DNA of 5,532 nucleotides from Mesotoga sp. (lineage in GTDB: Bacteria; Thermotogota; Thermotogae; Petrotogales; Kosmotogaceae): assembly GCA_011620045.1 (NCBI GenBank), contig WOZY01000114.1, forward strand, positions 1 to 5,532, given 5' to 3'. Positions 1-5,532 of the stretch are shown here, piece by piece. A program made the translations under genes and the position numbers. The first letter of the stretch is position 1, and every line of letters starts with the position of its first letter. The notes beneath the pieces are model-generated. The model saw only the letters and a program-made list of their open reading frames with translations. It made no database searches and was not told where the DNA came from.

Positions 1-624
1 CTTTGGATTGGAGCCAACAGCGCAGAGGTATCTTCCGTATCGAGTCTTATTGAGAATAATTGCGAATACGACTGCGAGACTTATGAATACAACGACTGGA
101 TTAGGTATTCCCAGCACGCTTCCCATTCCCAGATCGGGAAAGAGTCTGCTTTCCGATCTGAAGACACCTGCGCTTCCGATATACAACGCCATTGATCGGA
201 ATATCGCCATAGTGCCGAGGGTGGCAATGAAAGGGGCAATCTTTCCTAGAGTAACCATCAATCCATTAAGCGCTCCCAGACCAGCACCAAAAAGCAGACC
301 GACGAGAAGTGCCAGGAGTATTGCCCATGCTTCCCCCCCTGCACCGAATACCCCAACAAGCCAGTTAAGCGCAAGAATCACGACTCCACCTACCAGAGCA
401 ACCATTGACCCAACTGAAAGATCTATCCCTCCGGAAATGATGACGAATGTCATTCCAAGCGCTATGATTCCAGTATAAGAAACCTGCCTCAAAATATTCA
501 GAAGATTCTGAGTCTGAAGAAAATACGGGCTGGCGAAAGCGGATATCACGAATAGAATCGCAAGAGCTATTAATGGACCAAACTTCTCGTATTCGAATCG
601 TCTACCAACATTTTCTCTTGCCAT
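1..624 (-). CDS. RbsC/BPL_permease-2-type sugar ABC transporter permease, C-terminus cut by window edge
   Basis: This is the membrane subunit of an ABC importer of the ribose/xylose/galactose class and pairs with the ATPase encoded just upstream. The first 208 residues are visible; family members have roughly 310-340, so about a third is missing past the left edge. I see a short basic, charged N-terminus, then hydrophobic segments near residues 16-35, 50-66, 72-92, 99-119, 128-149 and 173-191. Family hallmarks are SGGIDLSVGS (65-73), the PFIATLGTM block (131-139) and the cytoplasmic loop TRYGRYLCAVGSNPK (194-208), which normally contacts the ATPase. The ATG at 624-622 directly abuts the TAG of the ATPase gene, and AAGGGGG (633-639) inside that gene lies 8 nt before it, so translational coupling is likely. 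Substrate cannot be read from the permease. I see no lesion in the visible part. The family call is firm; the sugar is unknown. Confidence 0.93.
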   Translation of the reverse strand, partial: MARENVGRRFEYEKFGPLIALAILFVISAFASPYFLQTQNLLNILRQVSYTGIIALGMTFVIISGGIDLSVGSMVALVGGVVILALNWLVGVFGAGGEAWAILLALLVGLLFGAGLGALNGLMVTLGKIAPFIATLGTMAIFRSMALYIGSAGVFRSESRLFPDLGMGSVLGIPNPVVVFISLAVVFAIILNKTRYGRYLCAVGSNPK

Positions 625-2118
625 CTAAGCAACCCCCTTGAGTCCAGTGGCGTAAAGCATTATCTCCTCTTCGTTGATATGGTCTCCTTCAAGGATTCCC
701 GTTATCCTTCCTTCTTTCATAACGATCACGCGATTACACATGCCTATGATTTCTTCAAGTTCAGAGGAGATCAGAATACAGGATACACCTTCCCTAACTA
801 GCTCGTTCATGAATCTGTATATTTCTCTCTTCGCGTTTACGTCAATTCCTCTCGTCGGTTCATCAAAGATGAATATTTCGGGCTCCGGATCGAGGGATTT
901 GGCAAGAGACACTTTCTGCTGATTTCCACCGCTGAAGAACTCCAGCCTAGTCTTCAGAGAGGCTGCCCTGATGTTGAATTTGTCGACGTACTTCTTTGTC
1001 TTCTCCTTCTCCAACTTGCTGTTGATCAGTATCTTAGAGTAGGCAGGCAGTGAAATGAGGGTGGTGTTCTTTATCATGTCGAACGAAGTGATCACTCCGC
1101 TTCCCTGGCGGTCTTCAGACAAATAAGCTATTTTGTTCTTCACTGCATCGATAGGAGATTTAATCTCAACAGGTCTTCCGTTGATGATGATCTTGCCGGA
1201 GTCTTTCTTCCTGATGCCAATGATCGTCTCGGCAAGCTCAGTCCTTCCGGCGCCTACCAGACCAGCAAAGCCGAGAATCTCACCTTTGCGAAGACCGAAG
1301 GAAATGTCTTCCAGAAGGCCATGCGAAGTTAGACCCTCAACTTCAAAGACAATCTCTTCAGATGGCGAAACTTTCTCGGGAAAGACCTGGCTCAGTTCAC
1401 GACCAACCATCCTCCTCGCCATTTCTTCTTCATCTGCCTCGTCAGTTCGGCTGGTGCTAATCATCTTTCCATCTCTCAGAACCAAAACCCTATCACAGAT
1501 CTCCCTGACTTCCTTAAGTTTGTGAGATATGTAGATGATCGTGACGCCGCTCTCTTTGAGATTTCTCATTAGGTCAAAGAGGATCTCAATCTCATTTAGA
1601 GTTAAGACTGTTGTAGGTTCATCCATTATCAGGAGCTTAGAATCAAAAGCAATTGCCTTCGCTATTTCAACCATCTGTTTTTGGGCTACACTTAGCCTTT
1701 CAATTTTCTCCTCGGGATGTATTGATTTCTTGAGCTCCTCCAGAAGCGAGACAGTCCTCTTCTTCATCTCTCTGTTTTTGAGAAAGCCTCTGCGCGTAAT
1801 CTCACTTCCTAGAAAGATGTTTTCATATACGTTGAGTTCGTTAATCAGATTGAATTCCTGAGGGATAATGGAGATGCCAATCGCTTTCGCATGCAAGGGG
1901 TCCTTGATATCTACTTCATTACCCTCAAAGAAGACCTTTCCCTCTGTGGGTGTGTAGATTCCACTGAGTATCTTGACAAGCGTAGACTTGCCGGCGACAT
2001 TTTCTCCGATTATCCCGAAGATTTCTCCCCTGTTTATCTCAATGTCTATATTGTCAAGAACTCTGACCCCTGAGAATTCCTTTGAAATTCCTTGGGTCTT
2101 TATTAGGGCATCACCCAT
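625..2118 (-). CDS. RbsA/MglA-type sugar ABC transporter ATP-binding protein (two fused NBDs) with altered Walker A
   Basis: This 497-residue protein, normal length for the family, carries two ATPase domains and powers sugar import on the cytoplasmic face. Domain 1 (about 4-240) has Walker A GENVAGKST (38-46), Q-loop IIPQE (84-88), signature LSVAQKQ (142-148), Walker B LLIMDEP (162-168) and H-loop His199. Domain 2 (about 256-495) has the family's usual degenerate Walker A GLVGAGRTE (286-294), signature SGGNQQK (396-402) and DEPTRGID (419-426). The odd feature is Val41 in domain 1, where nearly all relatives have the second glycine of GxxGxGK. I place the start at ATG 2118: AGGAG (2126-2130) sits 7 nt upstream. 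An in-frame TTG at 2133 would put that site inside the gene. The gap to the isomerase stop is only 11 bp and the ribosome site overlaps that stop. Substrate unassigned. Confidence 0.95.
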   Translation of the reverse strand: MGDALIKTQGISKEFSGVRVLDNIDIEINRGEIFGIIGENVAGKSTLVKILSGIYTPTEGKVFFEGNEVDIKDPLHAKAIGISIIPQEFNLINELNVYENIFLGSEITRRGFLKNREMKKRTVSLLEELKKSIHPEEKIERLSVAQKQMVEIAKAIAFDSKLLIMDEPTTVLTLNEIEILFDLMRNLKESGVTIIYISHKLKEVREICDRVLVLRDGKMISTSRTDEADEEEMARRMVGRELSQVFPEKVSPSEEIVFEVEGLTSHGLLEDISFGLRKGEILGFAGLVGAGRTELAETIIGIRKKDSGKIIINGRPVEIKSPIDAVKNKIAYLSEDRQGSGVITSFDMIKNTTLISLPAYSKILINSKLEKEKTKKYVDKFNIRAASLKTRLEFFSGGNQQKVSLAKSLDPEPEIFIFDEPTRGIDVNAKREIYRFMNELVREGVSCILISSELEEIIGMCNRVIVMKEGRITGILEGDHINEEEIMLYATGLKGVA

Positions 2119-2125
2119 TAGGTCA

Positions 2126-2132
2126 CTCCTCA
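2126..2132 (-). promoter_or_regulatory. Ribosome binding site of the ABC ATPase, overlapping the isomerase stop codon
   Basis: TGAGGAG on the minus strand contains both the isomerase TGA (2130-2132) and the AGGAG core (2126-2130), which lies 7 nt before ATG 2118. It decides the start against the upstream in-frame TTG at 2133 and suggests that ribosomes finishing the isomerase re-initiate here. Confidence 0.8.
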
Positions 2133-3122
2133 ACTTCTCATTGAATCGTCAAAAGCGACGTTTGAAGGCTCAAAGTCAACTTTTCTCACAAAATCGGCTG
2201 CTTCTTTCGCTCCAAATTCTCTTTCCATTCCGCTGTCTTCCCATTCTACTGATAAGGGACCGCTATAACCTATGTCATTCAGTTCTCTAATTATCTCTTC
2301 AAAATCGACGTCACCGTGACCGAGCGATCTGAAGTTCCATCCGCGTCTAGTGTCACCGAAGGTCATCATTGATCCAAGTATCCCTGCCCTTCCGTCTAAT
2401 GTCACTGCGGCGTCCTTCATATGTACATGATAGATCCTTTCAGCGAAGTCCCTTATGAAAAGGTGGGGTTTGACTCCCTGCCAGATGAGGTGGCTTGGAT
2501 CGAAATTGAAGCCAAGCGTCTTTCTGCCCTTGAATGCTTTGAGCAACCTTTCTGCAGTGTAATAATCGAATGCAATCTCAGTGGGATGAACTTCGAGAGC
2601 AAAGGTAATTCCTTCAGCGTCAAACTTATCGAAAATCGGTGTCCAGAGATCAACTATCTCTTTATAAGCATCTTCCACCATTTTTTCCGATGTCTGAGGG
2701 AATGAATACCAGAACTTCCAAACAGGTGAACCCGTAAAGCCAGTCACTGTATAGCAGCCCATGTTCTTCGCTGCCGTTGGTGCGTACATCATCTGCTCGA
2801 TCCCCCATGCTCGAATCTTTTCGGGACTTCCTTTGCAGCTTGCAGGTGCGAAGCCGTCAAGTCTGACATCGTACAGATCACCTACACACTGTCCCATTAG
2901 ATGTGCTCCGATAGCCCAGCATTTTAGCTTGTGTTTTTCGAGGATTCGCCTTCTTTCATCGACGTACTTTGGATCCTTCGCAGCCATTTCGAGATTCATA
3001 TGATCGCCCCAACATGCTATCTCCAAACCATCATATCCCCATGAACTGGCCTTCTCACAGATTTCTTCGAAAGTGAGATCGGCCCACTGACCGGTAAATA
3101 GCGTAACAGGTCTCTTACCCAT
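2130..3122 (-). CDS. Sugar phosphate isomerase/epimerase family protein (xylose-isomerase-like TIM barrel)
   Basis: This 330-residue protein of the AP-endonuclease-2/xylose-isomerase-like family probably isomerises or epimerises a keto-sugar or inosose made by the dehydrogenase encoded upstream. It is cytosolic, with no signal peptide. Beta strands and loops of the barrel can be followed from VTLFTGQWADLTFEE (6-20) and YDGLEIACWGD (30-40). Likely divalent-metal ligands are Glu177 (FALEVHP), Asp208 with His211 (FDPSHL), His234 (YHVHMKD) and Glu293 (SVEWED), the family's standard pattern, so the enzyme looks intact. The start ATG has AGGAGG (3130-3135) 7 nt upstream. It lies 15 bp after the dehydrogenase stop and 11 bp before the ATPase start. 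Relatives act in inositol (IolE/IolI), levoglucosan and 3-keto-sugar pathways; the family name does not prove that the substrate is phosphorylated. Family certain, reaction unknown. Confidence 0.92.
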   Translation of the reverse strand: MGKRPVTLFTGQWADLTFEEICEKASSWGYDGLEIACWGDHMNLEMAAKDPKYVDERRRILEKHKLKCWAIGAHLMGQCVGDLYDVRLDGFAPASCKGSPEKIRAWGIEQMMYAPTAAKNMGCYTVTGFTGSPVWKFWYSFPQTSEKMVEDAYKEIVDLWTPIFDKFDAEGITFALEVHPTEIAFDYYTAERLLKAFKGRKTLGFNFDPSHLIWQGVKPHLFIRDFAERIYHVHMKDAAVTLDGRAGILGSMMTFGDTRRGWNFRSLGHGDVDFEEIIRELNDIGYSGPLSVEWEDSGMEREFGAKEAADFVRKVDFEPSNVAFDDSMRS

Positions 3123-3137
3123 ACTAAAGCCTCCTAA

Positions 3138-4301
3138 TTACAGATCTAGCCAAACGCTTCCCTTCTGGGAGCTCTCGACTGCCTTTCCAATGAATCTAAC
3201 TCCTGCCAGACCATCCTCTACTGTGGGAAAGTCTGCACCAGACAGATCTTCTCCATTTTTCTTCTTTATAAGAGTCGTTGCGAAATTCCTGTATATGTTC
3301 GCAAAAGCTTCGTAGTAACCTTCGGGATGTCCCGCAGGTATTCTGGAGACGTTTGCCGCAGACGGGAGCATGTAACCTCCACCTCTTGAAAGAATTTGAA
3401 CCGGTTCCCCCACATACGCGACCTTCAGGTAGTTTGGGTTTTCCTGATCCCATTCTATGGATCCTTTGCTTCCGAAAACTCTCACCTTAAGACCGTTGTC
3501 GTGACCGATTGCAACCTGTGATGCCCAGAAGACTCCTCGAGCCCCATTGTCGAACCTGACGAGAATCTCTGCGTTGTCATCCAGCGTTCTGCCGGGAACA
3601 AATGAGTCAAGACTGGCGCAAAGCGAATTCAGTTTCAAGCCGGTGATGTAAGCCACAGTGTTTTCAATGTGGCTTCCAATATCTCCGACACAGTTCGACT
3701 TACCTGTCTGAGAGGGGTCGGTTCTCCAGGAAGCCTGCATGTTACCCGTGTCTTCTAAACGAGTAGCCAGCCAATCCTGCGCATACTCACCCATTACAAC
3801 TCGGACTTCTCCAATGTCGCCCCTTTGTATCATTTCTCTGGCATGTTTGACCATTGCATAACCGGAATAAGCATAGGTAACCGCAAAGAGAAGATTCTTC
3901 TCTTTCGCAAGAGCTGCCAGCTCTTCTGCTTCTGATTCATCAACGGTAAGAGGTTTCTCACAAACGACGTTAATATTTGCTTCGAGAAATTCCTTTGCGA
4001 TTGGGAAGTGAGTAGCATTTGGGGTGCAGATACTCACAAAGTCTATTCCATCTTCTCTTGCAGACTCTTTGGAGGCCATTTCCTTGAAATCCTTGTAAAC
4101 TCTATCATCAGAAACGCAGAGTTTCTTCGCGGTTCTAACTGTGTCGTCGTAATAGATCGAGAAACAGCCGGCAACAAGCTTTGCAAGACCGTCCATCGCT
4201 ATTGCTTTTCTATGAACATCACCAATAAATGAACCTTCGCCCCCACCTACCATTCCGTATCTTAGCTGACCTGCTGAGGCGACTTCTTTGCCTTCAATCA
4301 T
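3138..4301 (-). CDS. Gfo/Idh/MocA-family NAD(P)-dependent sugar or polyol dehydrogenase
   Basis: This 387-residue cytosolic oxidoreductase, of typical length, probably oxidises a ring hydroxyl of an imported sugar or cyclitol using NAD(P)+. The N-terminal Rossmann fold opens with [17 protein letters not shown] (about 15-31), followed by SICTPNATH (90-98) and the family EKP motif (115-117), whose lysine is a catalytic residue. The C-terminal domain carries [16 protein letters not shown] (206-221), with Asp207 and His211 as the expected catalytic pair. The GGGEGSFIG variant of the glycine loop is one I associate with dehydrogenases of levoglucosan and 3-keto-glycoside type clusters; this is recollection, not a search result. 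I choose ATG 4301 because GAGGTGA (4307-4313) stands 5 nt before it. A GTG at 4310 would add three residues but overlaps that site. It is the first gene of the operon. Substrate could equally be inositol or another sugar. Confidence 0.92.
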   Translation of the reverse strand: MIEGKEVASAGQLRYGMVGGGEGSFIGDVHRKAIAMDGLAKLVAGCFSIYYDDTVRTAKKLCVSDDRVYKDFKEMASKESAREDGIDFVSICTPNATHFPIAKEFLEANINVVCEKPLTVDESEAEELAALAKEKNLLFAVTYAYSGYAMVKHAREMIQRGDIGEVRVVMGEYAQDWLATRLEDTGNMQASWRTDPSQTGKSNCVGDIGSHIENTVAYITGLKLNSLCASLDSFVPGRTLDDNAEILVRFDNGARGVFWASQVAIGHDNGLKVRVFGSKGSIEWDQENPNYLKVAYVGEPVQILSRGGGYMLPSAANVSRIPAGHPEGYYEAFANIYRNFATTLIKKKNGEDLSGADFPTVEDGLAGVRFIGKAVESSQKGSVWLDL

Positions 4302-4306
4302 CTCTC

Positions 4307-4313
4307 TCACCTC
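4307..4313 (-). promoter_or_regulatory. Ribosome binding site of the dehydrogenase gene
   Basis: GAGGTGA on the minus strand matches the 3' end of the AGGAGGTGA anti-Shine-Dalgarno partner and lies 5 nt before ATG 4301. The rival start GTG (4308-4310) falls inside it, which argues for ATG. Confidence 0.75.
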
Positions 4314-4345
4314 GCGTGTATTTGTTTTTCCAACGGCAGAATACA

Positions 4346-4372
4346 GAGAAAAGGAGGAAATTCCCCTTTCTC
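4346..4372. promoter_or_regulatory. Imperfect inverted repeat in the operon leader (possible operator or 5' UTR hairpin)
   Basis: The arms GAGAAA (4346-4351) and TTTCTC (4367-4372) are continued inward by GG/CC and GG/CC pairs. Each step is interrupted by a single unpaired A on the plus strand (T on the minus strand), leaving a 5-nt AT-rich loop. The element lies between the candidate TATAAT (4377-4382) and the dehydrogenase start, that is around the expected transcription start. This is a normal place for a repressor operator. No known operator consensus is recognised, and no T-run follows on the minus strand, so it is not a simple terminator. Confidence 0.35.
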
Positions 4373-4376
4373 TAAA

Positions 4377-4399
4377 ATTATAGCTAAAATCGAAGTCAA
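4377..4399 (-). promoter_or_regulatory. Candidate promoter of the dehydrogenase-isomerase-ABC operon
   Basis: On the minus strand a perfect TATAAT (4377-4382) lies about 76 bp upstream of the ATG at 4301, and TTGACT (4394-4399) lies upstream of it. The two are only 11 bp apart, too close for a normal sigma-70 pair. Either TATAAT works with a poor -35 around 4400-4406, or TTGACT works with the weaker TTTAGA located 17 bp downstream. The position fits the only long spacer ahead of the operon. Exact use is unproven. Confidence 0.4.
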
Positions 4400-4590
4400 T
4401 TCTTGCATCGTATCTGGCTCAAATAACAGGAGGAAAACGGAAGAATTTTGTGAGAAACTGAATTGTTTTTTGCTGTTTTCATCAGATGGACCCTAATCAT
4501 CTCAGATCGTTCCTGGAGCGCTTAGAAGATGCTTGCACAAATATCATCATAGTGCCTTTAGTTTTTTGCCCCATAAAAATATTTATCCAC

Positions 4591-4632
4591 TTGAAGGAGG
4601 ACGGCGGGGAATAATATCCCGCCTCAGTTCAA
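4591..4632. repeat. GC-rich stem-loop with outer arms
   Basis: The inner arms GGCGGG (4603-4608) and CCCGCC (4618-4623) pair perfectly around a 9-nt AT-rich loop. Past a one-base bulge two more pairs form (4600-4601 with 4624-4625). Further out TTGAA (4591-4595) mirrors TTCAA (4628-4632). Neither strand has a T-run directly after it, so a standard intrinsic terminator is unlikely. It could be a protein-binding dyad or a structured RNA element; function unknown. Confidence 0.45.
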
Positions 4633-4668
4633 ATAAGTCTGGAGTCCCTTTCTTATCTTATCTCTTCA

Positions 4669-4697
4669 TCAATAGGAATAATATAGCTGTCAATAGG
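4669..4697 (+). repeat. Short direct repeat TCAATAGG, two copies 21 bp apart
   Basis: TCAATAGG occurs at 4669-4676 and again at 4690-4697. The 21-bp offset is two helical turns, so both copies face the same side of the DNA, as paired activator sites often do. With only two 8-bp copies, chance is a serious alternative. Confidence 0.25.
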
Positions 4698-4796
4698 CAT
4701 CACTAACAAGCTACTCGAAAAACGTAATGCATCATAATTAAATCTACTCAAGAGAGAGATTGACTCAAAAGGAGAAGCATAGAATAAGGAACATGG

Positions 4797-4907
4797 GTGG
4801 TGAAAATCACAGTATCCAGCGTTATCCCGATTTTAGTCGTAGGGCTTGTAATCATGGTAATAGCCGAATTCGTTCGTGGCTTTACGATAGTCATGGACAA
4901 CATCTAG
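4797..4907 (+). CDS. Possible 36-residue hydrophobic small protein, or remnant of a membrane gene
   Basis: A GTG at 4797 has AAGGA (4786-4790) 6 nt upstream and opens a frame ending at TAG 4905-4907; a second GTG follows at 4800. The product is one strongly hydrophobic segment (about residues 9-23, IPILVVGLVIMVIA) followed by a charged tail EFVRGFTIVMDN. This is the shape of a single-pass membrane peptide. The ending loosely recalls the last helix of DUF2975-type membrane proteins (an IAE-F-RG-like pattern), which would make it a remnant. That is an impression, not an alignment. No HTH partner gene is visible downstream, and the upstream frame is closed by TAA at 4785-4787. Not a recognised gene; it may be non-coding. 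Confidence 0.2.
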   Translation: MVKITVSSVIPILVVGLVIMVIAEFVRGFTIVMDNI

Positions 4908-5129
4908 GAACCGGCCATTTTTCAAAGTTGCATTTCTTTCGCAGTGACTGACAGTGAAAGGTTTTTCGACCATGTATCTTCTTGTCGCTAACGCTTCTTC
5001 ATTCCAGGATAGATTACAGTATAGTATTGGTCGTAGTTTCCTAGAGAAGAACACGAAGTCACACCTTTCCGCAAATACAGTCCCCGCAGAAACAAAACTG
5101 CCAGAAGACCGGTCCCCCTATTACTCAAA

Positions 5130-5144
5130 TCGTCCTTAGGACGA
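5130..5144. promoter_or_regulatory. Perfect 15-bp dyad, operator-like
   Basis: TCGTCCT and AGGACGA are perfect 7-bp inverted arms around one central base. The size and symmetry resemble a binding site for a dimeric regulator. It is not next to any convincing gene start: the closest certain promoter is more than 700 bp away, so its role is unknown. It might be a leftover from a decayed gene's control region. Confidence 0.3.
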
Positions 5145-5399
5145 GAAATAGAATAATTGGCTTTTATCGGCAGCTCTTCAGAAGCAGTAAGTGAAAACAT
5201 CTCCAGTCAATATTGTGTGAAGACACTTCTCTTTATGCGGGAGAGATCTATAGCGGGTTGGTTCCTTATTCAGATTAGTGCCTCACCATGATAGCAAAAA
5301 CCGGACGTTTAGTGAACACTGCTGATCACTGGCACGGGCAGTTCCACAAGCCTTGGAGCTAATGAAACAGTGATTTTGGATCGCCGAAAAACTCAAGCA

Positions 5400-5437
5400 A
5401 AAACGACCTGACCTCCCATGGGAGGCCAGGTCGTTTT
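5400..5437 (-). terminator. Intrinsic terminator of the tRNA transcript
   Basis: The arms AAAACGACCTG (5400-5410) and CAGGTCGTTTT (5427-5437) enclose a CCTCC/GGAGG stem with a CATG tetraloop. In the minus-strand RNA the position 5411/5426 forms a G-U wobble, so the stem is unbroken and ends in a five-U tract. In the plus-strand RNA the same position is an A-C mismatch. The hairpin is therefore better adapted to stop the leftward tRNA transcript, 40 nt past the CCA end, though it could work in both directions. Confidence 0.9.
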
Positions 5438-5477
5438 GATCTAGGCGCTTCATACCCTACAAGTGTACACAAATACA

Positions 5478-5532
5478 TGGTGGCGGCGGTCAGAATCGAA
5501 CTGACGACTCTGCGGGTATGAACCGCATGCTC
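5478..5532 (-). tRNA. tRNA-Met (CAU), elongator type, 5' part cut by window edge
   Basis: Read on the minus strand, the visible part starts in the D-stem 3' strand (GAGC, 5529-5532). The anticodon stem TGCGG/CCGCA (5523-5527 and 5511-5515) closes loop TTCATAC with anticodon CAT at 5518-5520. Then come a 5-nt variable loop (5506-5510), T-arm GTCAG-TTCGATT-CTGAC (5489-5505), acceptor strand CGCCGCC (5482-5488), discriminator A and an encoded CCA (5478-5480). It lacks the three consecutive G-C pairs (GGG/CCC) beside the anticodon that mark initiator tRNA, so it is an elongator. The acceptor strand CGCCGCC with A73 suits tRNA-Met. A tRNA-Ile2, whose CAU is modified to lysidine-AU, cannot be fully excluded without the 5' half. 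Confidence 0.9.

Larger units (their letters stand above)
4314..5399. other. Long spacer without a convincing gene, between the tRNA terminator and the operon
   Basis: All six frames here are broken by stops at short intervals. The open stretches of about 60-75 codons overlap each other on both strands, have unusual residue composition and mostly lack a well-placed ribosome site. What can be supported is an operon-proximal promoter and inverted repeat, a GC-rich stem-loop at 4591-4632, a short direct repeat at 4669-4697, a hydrophobic 36-codon frame at 4797-4907, and a 15-bp dyad at 5130-5144. The stretch 5145-5399 shows nothing I can name. Such a gap beside a tRNA could be a decayed insertion, but no integrase, transposase or flanking repeat is visible. 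Confidence 0.6.

Noticed and set aside
8..478. Plus-strand open frame of 156 codons
   Set aside because: It is antisense to the permease gene, which shows clear RbsC-family motifs. The predicted product is Pro/Arg/Thr/Ser-rich without a recognisable domain, the usual look of a shadow frame.
674..1861. Several plus-strand open frames of 80-130 codons
   Set aside because: All lie opposite the ABC ATPase, whose motifs on the minus strand are unmistakable. No ribosome sites or domains support the plus-strand frames.
4428..4452. AGGAGG on the plus strand as a possible gene start
   Set aside because: Candidate starts after it are either too far away or followed at once by a stop (TTG TGA).
4535..4567. 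GCAC...GTGC hairpin followed by a T-run as a plus-strand terminator
   Set aside because: The stem is only 4 bp with a long loop and no gene lies upstream on that strand; likely chance.
4760..4951. Plus-strand frame of 63 codons
   Set aside because: The product is rich in His, Arg and Ser with no domain, and it overlaps the more plausible hydrophobic frame at 4797-4907.
4833..5054. Minus-strand frame of 73 codons starting with GTG
   Set aside because: An AAGGTG-like site precedes the start, but the residue pattern matches no known fold and the frame is antisense to the hydrophobic one. Support is too weak to call it a gene.
4988..5200. Minus-strand frame of 70 codons
   Set aside because: The only Shine-Dalgarno-like bases touch the ATG with no spacing, the composition is unconvincing, and it overlaps other open frames.
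5311..5330. AGTGA/TCACT inverted repeat
   Set aside because: Five-base arms with a 10-nt loop are expected by chance in a spacer of this length.
4314..5399. CRISPR array, insertion sequence or integrase
   Set aside because: I found no regularly spaced repeats, terminal inverted repeats with target duplication, or transposase/integrase motifs in any frame.

Overview
The window looks like part of a chromosome from an anaerobic or thermophile-type sugar-fermenting bacterium. GC content is moderate, there are tightly packed genes with strong AGGAGG-type ribosome binding sites, and the tRNA has its CCA end encoded. The mix of an RbsA/RbsC-type sugar transporter with a Gfo/Idh/MocA dehydrogenase and a xylose-isomerase-like epimerase is common in Thermotogota (a Mesotoga- or Kosmotoga-like genome would fit) and in some Firmicutes. 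This assignment is an inference from style and gene content, not a proven identification.

All recognisable genes lie on the minus strand, so the window reads from right to left. At the right edge (5478-5532) is the 3' part of an elongator-type tRNA with a CAU anticodon. It is followed by a 40-nt trailer and a strong intrinsic terminator (5400-5437). Next comes a spacer of about 1.1 kb (4314-5399) with no convincing long gene. It holds several inverted repeats, one short hydrophobic open frame on the plus strand, and a possible promoter next to the operon.

From 4301 down to position 1 is a compact four-gene operon: a Gfo/Idh/MocA-family NAD(P)-dependent sugar dehydrogenase, a TIM-barrel sugar isomerase/epimerase, a double-domain RbsA-type ABC ATPase, and the first 208 residues of an RbsC-type permease that runs off the left edge. 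Gaps are 15 bp, 11 bp and 0 bp, and each gene has its own ribosome binding site. Translational coupling is likely.

Together the genes suggest uptake of an unphosphorylated sugar, polyol or sugar derivative through the ABC importer. The ring would then be oxidised by the dehydrogenase and the keto-product rearranged or epimerised by the isomerase. The logic matches known inositol (IolG/IolE type), levoglucosan (Lgd type) and 3-keto-glycoside routes, but the sequence alone does not fix the substrate. No substrate-binding protein or sugar kinase is in the window. The most notable oddities are a glycine-to-valine change in the Walker A loop of the first ATPase domain and a tRNA trailer that is complementary (12 of 13 positions) to the anticodon arm of its own tRNA.
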